Shown: positions 58,513 to 64,000 of the stretch, one piece after another
How the letters are laid out: each line of letters opens with the position of its first letter
Position numbering within the stretch: the stretch's first letter is position 1
From: DALYJJ01 sp033763935
GTDB lineage: Bacteria; Acidobacteriota; Terriglobia; Bryobacterales; Bryobacteraceae
NCBI GenBank assembly: GCA_033763935.1
Contig: JANRJO010000101.1
Coordinates: 62,001-126,000, forward strand
Reading direction: 5' to 3'
DNA: 64,000 nt
The notes under the pieces: generated by a model
Seen by the model: only the letters and a program-made list of their open reading frames with translations
What the model was told of the DNA's origin: nothing
Databases searched by the model: none
Position numbers and translations under genes: made by a program

Positions 58513-58842
58513 TCACCCCTCAGTACTTCGCGGCGCAGCAGGAAGGTCAGCAAGGGGATACCGCCGGCGAAACGAGCGAGCGCACTGAGGACACTGGAAC
58601 GTGATGTGCAAGAACGCCTCATTCACCGCCACCGCCCGAGCATCACAGACCCAACTGCACCAGGGACATTGGTTGCCCGAATCGAGAATCACTGAAATCG
58701 TCACATTCTTCCCAGCCCTCACCACCGCCGGACTCGCCGATACATCTGCAGCGGTCTGAGCCACAGCCACGGTTGCACAGACAAGAACACCGGCAAACCA
58801 AATTACCGGAAGCCACACGACCGCCCGATCAATCGCGCTCAT
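58513..58842 (-). CDS. Small exported Cys-rich protein
   Basis: 109 residues from ATG 58842. A hydrophobic signal (AVVWLPVIWFAGVLVCATVAVAQ region) leads to a mature part with CPWCSWVC and CPQC, six Cys in all that could bind a metal or form disulfides. NVTISVILDSGNQ between signal and cysteines is beta-like. No family is recognised. It has its own terminator, and the divergent nuclease-PIN gene starts 185 bases away. Confidence 0.5.
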   Translation of the reverse strand: MSAIDRAVVWLPVIWFAGVLVCATVAVAQTAADVSASPAVVRAGKNVTISVILDSGNQCPWCSWVCDARAVAVNEAFLHITFQCPQCARSFRRRYPLADLPAAPRSTEG

Positions 58843-59027
58843 GATGGTTAAAGTATATGTCAACTCACAAGTTGTTTGAGAACGAACTCACGAACTCTGC
58901 CAGCGTGGCGCGTACAGAATCGTCCACGTTGGTCCCGAGAATCCGCGCTAAAGAGGGCTGAGTTCGTCGTTGCTGCATGGTAAGCTTACTGGCAGATCCT
59001 GCTAATAAGGCAACCAGCGGTGAGATT

Positions 59028-61343
59028 ATGCTCGACGGCTTCTCGTCCGTGATCATTGAAGGCGAAACAAACTATCTGAGATTCGAGCGCTTCTGCCACG
59101 CCCTGTGCGAGCGTATCGAGAACCGGGATTTTGTTCCCACCTCCCAGTCATGGGACCTCGGAAGGGATGCGCGCCCCGCTGGCGGGCGCCATGCCGGCTC
59201 TCACGCGGCGGTCATATGCGCCACGCTGAATCGAGAGGTTGACGAGAAGGTACGCAATGACCTCAGGAGGGTGGCCGCCACCAGCTCTCCCGACCGGCTC
59301 ATCTACTGCTGCTCGCAACAACTATCCGAGCGACACGCCGACCGCATAGCAGGAGATATTCGCCAACTCCTTCCAAAGGCCAGCGCTGTTGTACACGGTT
59401 CAAATCAACTTGCAGCCTTGGCAGAGAAGCACCGAGATCTGCTCGCGAAATACTACCAAGCCGAGATCTCAACGATAGAAACGAATCTCCTCGCATTCCG
59501 TGAAGGGCACGAGCCAGCAGAGACTAAGGGACTTCGGCTTGCACTGATGACGTTTGGTTCAGATGACGCTCGATCGTTGCGCAAGGCTATCTCTTCACGA
59601 GCGGTAATCGAAGTCCTTGCCCGCCTCGGCACAGCGACCGCCGCGGAAGTAGCTCACAAGCTCTCCGATGACCTTCGACTGCCGAAGGCACTTAACTCCT
59701 TCTACGTTGCCGAAGTGCTTGCCGAAGTCGAGCGCAGCGGCTACGCGTTGCAGAGTGCTGGTAGTTGGAAGCTGACGTCTCAGGGTGAAACAGAGTCTCA
59801 GCGAATATCGCCAGATGCGGCGCAAGAACTCTTGCAAGGGCGTTCCATCATCCGCTCTGCCCTCCATACGAGCCTTGGCTTCTCGCTTCCGGACTCGCAG
59901 TTTGACGCTATCTGGTCAAGCTTGCTTGATACACTGTCAGAACTCTTTTACAGCAACGGTGTTGCGGTAATTAGCGCGATCAACTCCTTTTTGGACCAAG
60001 GCGGATCGGGCGCGGAGGAGACAAGCCTTGAACACCTCATCGAGCAGGGATCTGCCCGCATCCGAGCAACTACAGCGACGCCGCAGCTTGGCGAGGATAT
60101 CGCACAAGCGATCAACGACATGTTCACCGAGCGCTCCGGGCAAGCTTTCGACTGGCTGGCTCGGGTTTGCGAACGATTCGTCGCACTTTGCGCTCTTGGT
60201 TTGGAAACGACATCAGCCGACGAGGTGCGACGACTTCTGCGTCGACACCAGCTGGTTCTTGACACTGACATCGTTCTCTCGCTGCTCTGCGAAGCTGAGC
60301 CGGCACATCACGCCATCAGGGACGTTGTCGCAGGGTTCCGACAACTCGGTGGAACGCTGCTCGTCTCGCCAAGCGTGCTCGAGGAAGTAGCGTATCACGC
60401 GCACATAAGCGACCGCGAGTATCAACAGACGAAACACCTCATCGGCAAGTTATCAGGCCTGGACCTCCGCCGATATCTCAATAACGCCTTCGTGCGCGCG
60501 TTTCACCATATCACAAAGAATCCGAAACACTGGGCACTCTACCTCAGGCAGTTCTTAGGCAACTCCAAGAGGGACTATACCAAAGTCCTGCACATCCTCC
60601 AGTCAGAGCTTGCTGTCCAAATGCTGCCAACGACGCACCGTGAAGAATTTGCCCGACAAGTCGCGACCTTCATCCGTGAGCTAAGCAAGGCCGATCGCCC
60701 GGAGCTATACGAACATGACATTGGGCGGGAGGGCCGCGACGGGCGAATCATGGCATGCATCGCTGCAGCCCGCGAGCAAAAGCGCGCAGGGGGCTCGGAT
60801 GTAAGCATTGTGTTGTTGTCGTCATCCGGCCGACTCCGTCGTGCAGATCACCGCTTTAGGAAAGAGCTTGGAGCTCCAGAAGCAGTCCTCTCCTTCAAAG
60901 GACTCTCGTACCTGCTGAGTCTGGTGCCCAACGTCGCGTTCGGTGCCGGAACGCTTCGACAGGCGCTCTTCGATTTCGGCGAGACGGCGGCCCTTACTGA
61001 CGTCGAGCGGTTCGCTCTGCGAGTTATCAAAGGAAGCGAGCAGTTCAGTATCCCTTGGGTGAAACGACGCGCTCTTCAAGACGAACTCGACAAAGTCATG
61101 AGGCGAGAGGCAGAAATGCGGGGCGTCCCCGTTGACAAGGTCAAGCAGCAGTTCGTGGCTGGCGACGAAAACATCCAGCCTGTCAAGGTGATCGCCGAGG
61201 CATTGCGCAATGTGGCGATCCGAGATCAGCAAACGCAAGAACTCATTGCCGCGCGTCGGAAGATCCGATGTCTTGAAGGAGAATTGGAGGCATTCCGCGA
61301 AGCACGAAGTTTCGACACCAGCACGAATCAGAACACCGAGTAG
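59028..61343 (+). CDS. PD-(D/E)XK-like nuclease, winged helix and PIN domain fusion (candidate defence protein)
   Basis: 771 residues from ATG 59028 (GGTGAG upstream); an ATG at 58977 lacks a ribosome-binding site. Residues about 10-135 resemble a restriction-endonuclease fold: YLRFERFCHAL with Glu20, WDLGRDARP with Asp43/Asp47, then AVICATLNREVDEKVRNDL where the usual (D/E)xK is changed but Lys74 is near. Residues about 190-255 are winged-helix-like (TATAAEVAHKLSDDLRLPKA). Residues about 405-630 are a PIN domain: LVLDTDIVLSLL (Asp412/414), SPSVLEEV (Glu452), HDIGREGRDGRIMA (Asp564/571) and VSIVLLSSSGRL. A helical tail ends it. Two nuclease folds in one chain inside an island with R-M and HerA genes suggest anti-phage defence. 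Confidence 0.7.
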   Translation: MLDGFSSVIIEGETNYLRFERFCHALCERIENRDFVPTSQSWDLGRDARPAGGRHAGSHAAVICATLNREVDEKVRNDLRRVAATSSPDRLIYCCSQQLSERHADRIAGDIRQLLPKASAVVHGSNQLAALAEKHRDLLAKYYQAEISTIETNLLAFREGHEPAETKGLRLALMTFGSDDARSLRKAISSRAVIEVLARLGTATAAEVAHKLSDDLRLPKALNSFYVAEVLAEVERSGYALQSAGSWKLTSQGETESQRISPDAAQELLQGRSIIRSALHTSLGFSLPDSQFDAIWSSLLDTLSELFYSNGVAVISAINSFLDQGGSGAEETSLEHLIEQGSARIRATTATPQLGEDIAQAINDMFTERSGQAFDWLARVCERFVALCALGLETTSADEVRRLLRRHQLVLDTDIVLSLLCEAEPAHHAIRDVVAGFRQLGGTLLVSPSVLEEVAYHAHISDREYQQTKHLIGKLSGLDLRRYLNNAFVRAFHHITKNPKHWALYLRQFLGNSKRDYTKVLHILQSELAVQMLPTTHREEFARQVATFIRELSKADRPELYEHDIGREGRDGRIMACIAAAREQKRAGGSDVSIVLLSSSGRLRRADHRFRKELGAPEAVLSFKGLSYLLSLVPNVAFGAGTLRQALFDFGETAALTDVERFALRVIKGSEQFSIPWVKRRALQDELDKVMRREAEMRGVPVDKVKQQFVAGDENIQPVKVIAEALRNVAIRDQQTQELIAARRKIRCLEGELEAFREARSFDTSTNQNTE

Positions 61344-61388
61344 CAAGGGTTGCTGCCACGGAGATCGGTGACGGCCCTGGTTGGAACG

Positions 61389-61655
61389 TTACGGTCGGTA
61401 GGTATTGGCTTTGCGCCGGTGATAGTCAAGGTTTCCTATCGGATCGTTGTTTGCTCCAAGAAAGCTGAGGCAGGTGGCATTGTAATACTTGTCCTCTCGT
61501 CGGACCCCGGCCTGCATGAGGTAGTGCTCTCTGATGATTCGGATATAACGTTCCTCCTGATTGGCACTCCACAGTAACTCAAAGTGCTGATCGGTCTGTG
61601 CCAGGTCCATCTTGAACTCCCGGGCGAAGTCATTCAACGTGTCAATAAGCGCCAT
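61389..61655 (-). CDS. Small unknown protein next to the guanylate-kinase-like gene
   Basis: 88 residues from ATG 61655 with a strong GGAGGGAG ribosome-binding site. The sequence (LIDTLNDFAREFKMDLAQTD, ERYIRIIREHYLMQAGVRRE) is alpha-helical, soluble and rich in Arg, Glu and Tyr. It matches no family I know. It follows the kinase-like gene by 56 bases on the same strand and probably shares its transcript. Confidence 0.6.
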   Translation of the reverse strand: MALIDTLNDFAREFKMDLAQTDQHFELLWSANQEERYIRIIREHYLMQAGVRREDKYYNATCLSFLGANNDPIGNLDYHRRKANTYRP

Positions 61656-61711
61656 GCTCCCTCCAATGCAATTTGCGTGGGGGGTGTCGGCAAAACTTAT
61701 AATGCTTGTCT

Positions 61712-62305
61712 TTAGATCAGGCGTTGTTGCCTATCCCAGAGTTCGAAGAGTCGTTGCAGTTGCAAAAGAGCGTTATTGACATCCCAGAAGTTGACAATGA
61801 CGTGATCGAAGAGGGTGTTGTGGTCAATGAACTCTTTGTATTCTTCCCGGAGTCGCAGCAACCGTTGCTCTGGATCCTCTCGGTCACGCCGGCGGATATG
61901 TTCGACAGCCGTCTCTGGATCCGCGTGAAAGTACAGCGCGCGAAGCCGATAGCGACGCTTGAGTATTTGCAGCGCGGTAATATCGCGGATGATAATACAG
62001 TGAATGCTCCTGCACTCAAACGCATCGCGCAATTGGTCGCGGCGGATACCGTAGTAATTCCCGTACTTATAGTAGATCAACTCGTAGACGCCATTGGCTT
62101 CATTGGCTCGGAACTCGTCTTCACTAATACACCGCAAGTCATCTTCGTTGGTTCCGGGCTTGCGTGTGGAATCTTTCGTGTGCACCGTGAGGGCCTTGTT
62201 GACCAGACCCAAGATCTTCATAACCGTTGATTTCCCACTGCCACTCACGCCGTACAGTCCAACAAGCAGATGGGTATCACCAATTGGGGCAAAGCGTTCC
62301 ATCAT
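61712..62305 (-). CDS. Guanylate-kinase-like P-loop protein
   Basis: 197 residues from ATG 62305; a start at 62347 would add 14 residues before the P-loop and is possible. Walker A is GVSGSGKST near residue 25. The following HTKDSTRKPGTNEDDLRCIS and VYELIYYKYGNYYGIRRDQL match the nucleotide-binding lid region of guanylate kinase and PhnN (ribose 1,5-bisphosphokinase) families. ALYFHADPETAVEHIRRRDR fits the later helices. It may phosphorylate a nucleotide or sugar phosphate. Its place between a HerA-nuclease and a small unknown protein is not typical of housekeeping guanylate kinase. Confidence 0.72.
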   Translation of the reverse strand: MMERFAPIGDTHLLVGLYGVSGSGKSTVMKILGLVNKALTVHTKDSTRKPGTNEDDLRCISEDEFRANEANGVYELIYYKYGNYYGIRRDQLRDAFECRSIHCIIIRDITALQILKRRYRLRALYFHADPETAVEHIRRRDREDPEQRLLRLREEYKEFIDHNTLFDHVIVNFWDVNNALLQLQRLFELWDRQQRLI

Positions 62306-62815
62306 CGTGGTGAGCCATAGTGTACCAGACCGATAGTGGTCGTGCATCGATGCTGCACTGTTTCTTCCTCCTCAATTTCAAGTAGAAATCCGAAATTCGA
62401 TGCATCTACTCCTTGATCCACTCTTTCGTACCCCGGCTGCGCGACCTGCCGCGCATGGCACCTGAATACCGGCCCGTGCGACTTCGCCCGCACTTGCATG
62501 CGACGCGTTATCACAGCGTCGTACCGAGACGACGTCAAGCTCTCCTGTCAGCTCGGCAGCTATCACGGCGGTAGCCGTCCGTGCAGCGCGATCAGAACCG
62601 AAGTGATCAGACATCGACCGAACAGGGCCTCGATGATTGGGGAGGAAGCCTCCGAGAGCCCCGTCGAGTGTGACGGAATACGATGGTGCACGCACGGCAT
62701 TATCCGGGCTCCAATCGAAAGTCGTCCCGGCCGGGGCTTCTGGTTTACCTGCTTTACTCACCGTCCTTGATCTTGCTTGTATCCTCGTGGTAAATGCGGG
62801 GTAAAGGCGTCGGGA
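62306..62815. other. Gap between HerA-nuclease and kinase-like genes
   Basis: About 510 bases. Open frames on both strands (for example a minus-strand frame at 62378-62761 starting with GTG) give products without domains; that frame has a weak AAGGAC ribosome-binding site, so a small gene is not excluded. The GC content is higher than in the flanking genes, which could mean a remnant of other origin. No repeats were noticed. Confidence 0.4.
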
Positions 62816-64000
62816 TCAGGTGTGGTGCGGCCGGTCTGTGGTAAAGGCGTTGAGCACCTCGTGCAGGTGCCTGATGGTGTCCGGGTAGATCGCCAACACC
62901 CCTGTTGGGAGCTTTTTCTGGTGCTGTCGCCAGGCGATGGTCGTGGTGAAGAAGACGATGAGGTGTCCGTGTCCTTGGCATTTGTCGGCGTTGCCGCTGA
63001 TGTCGCTTTTGCCGGTTTCGATTTCGATGAGGATTCGTCGTGGTCCTCTTGTTGCCAGAAGATCGACGCGGTGTCCGTTGCCGAGTTGGTATTCGCGCGT
63101 GACGGTGTAGCCTCGTGCTTCGCAGCGTTCTTGTAGTCGTGATCGCCAAAATTCATGTTCGATGCCGGCGTGACCGCTTGAGGTGATCTTGATGTGGTGG
63201 TTTCGTGCGTACGTTTCTCCTTCTGTTGTGAGCGTGAGGATTTTGACTCTGCCTTGGTGCACGGGGAGGATGGTGAAGGCGAGCAGTCCGCGCTTGAGCA
63301 GTCGCGCGGTTATGGCATTGCCGGTTTTGGGGTTCCAGCGGAGGCGTTCGTAGCGTTGGGTGACGGTGCTGATCGGGCGGGTAGCAATATCGTTGAGGAG
63401 CGCGTGTTCTTTCTCGCTGACCACATTGGGTGCGGGGTCGTTGACCGTTGGTGGGATCGCCTCCGCCGCCGGTTGTGATTGCGCATAACTGGCTAGTATG
63501 GTCTCGTCGTTTGTGAGCTTGTTTTTGATGGGTTGTTCGGGGAAGCTGATCATGAAGGCTTGGTAGTATCTGCTTGGGAGGCGGATGATGGCGTTGCCGG
63601 TGGGGATTTTGGTGATCCATCGTGGCTCGACTTGCAAGAGCTTGCTGGCCAGCTCGACGTCTTTGGGATAGTCGGTGCGCAGGATGATTTTGGTGCCGCT
63701 GTTGGCGATGAGGCTATCGGCGACGTCGCCTTGTTGTGAGGCACTGATGATCGCTTCCCCGTATTCTCGTATTTCGCGCGCCAGTCGCGAGGGCACACCA
63801 AGCTCGCCCCATTGTTCTTTGGGAAAGACGTTGTGTGCTTCATCAAAGATCATCACGTGATGGAGCACTTCGCGTTCTGCCGTTTGATACTTGCGCAGGA
63901 GCAAGAGGTATTGCAGCAGGTACAGGCAGACGGCGCGCTTTTGATCATCGCCAAGACCGGTCAGCTCCAGCACAACCGGACGGGATAAGAGGTGCGTGAT
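62816..64000 (-). CDS. HerA-type ATPase fused to a PD-(D/E)XK nuclease domain (N-terminus outside window)
   Basis: The frame is open to the right edge, so only the last 394 residues are seen. The HerA/FtsK ATPase core is present from RPVVLELTGLGDDQKRAVCL onward, with Walker B in VMIFDEAHNVFP and the sensor region IISASQQGDVADSLI. A winged helix follows (TGNAITARLLKRGLLAFTIL). The C-terminal 110 residues look like a nuclease: HEFWRSRLQERCEARGYTV, GHRVDLLAT (Asp) and ILIEIETGKSDI (Glu-x-Glu, Lys). The Walker A part lies off-window. HerA motors paired with nucleases are known in defence systems; fusion in one chain with this order is less familiar. Composition is less GC-rich than the core. Confidence 0.75.
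   Translation of the reverse strand: MTHLLSRPVVLELTGLGDDQKRAVCLYLLQYLLLLRKYQTAEREVLHHVMIFDEAHNVFPKEQWGELGVPSRLAREIREYGEAIISASQQGDVADSLIANSGTKIILRTDYPKDVELASKLLQVEPRWITKIPTGNAIIRLPSRYYQAFMISFPEQPIKNKLTNDETILASYAQSQPAAEAIPPTVNDPAPNVVSEKEHALLNDIATRPISTVTQRYERLRWNPKTGNAITARLLKRGLLAFTILPVHQGRVKILTLTTEGETYARNHHIKITSSGHAGIEHEFWRSRLQERCEARGYTVTREYQLGNGHRVDLLATRGPRRILIEIETGKSDISGNADKCQGHGHLIVFFTTTIAWRQHQKKLPTGVLAIYPDTIRHLHEVLNAFTTDRPHHT

Noticed and set aside
58865..59056. A short minus-strand frame overlapping the start of the nuclease-PIN gene
   Set aside because: No ribosome-binding site and it overlaps the better-supported gene; a 37-residue version from an internal ATG cannot be excluded but has no support.

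Overview
The window looks like a chromosome segment of an Acidobacteriota bacterium, most likely of the Solibacter/Bryobacterales lineage. The markers are a metalloprotease carrying the Solibacter-type C-terminal domain (TIGR03437), three tandem VWFA-related acidobacterial proteins (TIGR03436 type), a CRTAC1/ASPIC-UnbV protein, an Oar-like TonB receptor with a carboxypeptidase-regulatory N-terminus, an ECF sigma factor of the Sig-70_X6 type, PEP-CTERM proteins and many Tat-exported sugar enzymes. DNA is GC-rich up to about 52.7 kb and visibly less GC-rich in parts of 56-64 kb. I see no rRNA, tRNA, CRISPR array, transposase or integrase.

Layout. 0-2.3 kb: YprB-like RNase H-fold protein and an MFS transporter. 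2.3-8 kb: a membrane regulator with two malectin domains, divergent from a SusC/Oar-like outer-membrane receptor. 8-18.4 kb: a run of two TPR proteins, three VWFA paralogues and a CRTAC1 protein, several overlapping. 18.4-28.6 kb: frameshifted chemoreceptor, alkyltransferase-like protein, AraC regulator, hydrolase/DUF1579-like fusion, exported catalase-peroxidase, PEP-CTERM protein, GH44 glucanase and a small envelope protein. 28.6-35.1 kb: a decayed partial copy of recO-glyQ behind a 40-bp repeat that also precedes the intact recO, then an ECF sigma factor and an operon of an astacin protease and a PEP-CTERM protein. 35.1-42.3 kb: recO-glyQ-glyS-ppdK and a glycosyltransferase. 42.3-48.3 kb: two divergent sugar operons plus a YeiH-type transporter. 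48.4-52.6 kb: a compact PspA/DUF350 envelope-stress operon resembling E. coli yjfIJKLM.

From 52.7 kb the window becomes accessory. A type II restriction-modification cassette (HTH, Vsr, cytosine-5 methyltransferase, convergent HNH nuclease) is followed by an ECF-like sigma factor, a region-4-like small protein and a zinc-finger anti-sigma-like protein. Next come a large fusion of a PD-(D/E)XK-like domain, a winged helix and a PIN domain, and a minus-strand group of a HerA ATPase fused to a PD-(D/E)XK nuclease, a guanylate-kinase-like protein and a small unknown protein. This is probably a defence island. The best candidates for undescribed biology are the nuclease-PIN fusion and the HerA-nuclease/kinase group; their functions are inferred from domains and context only.
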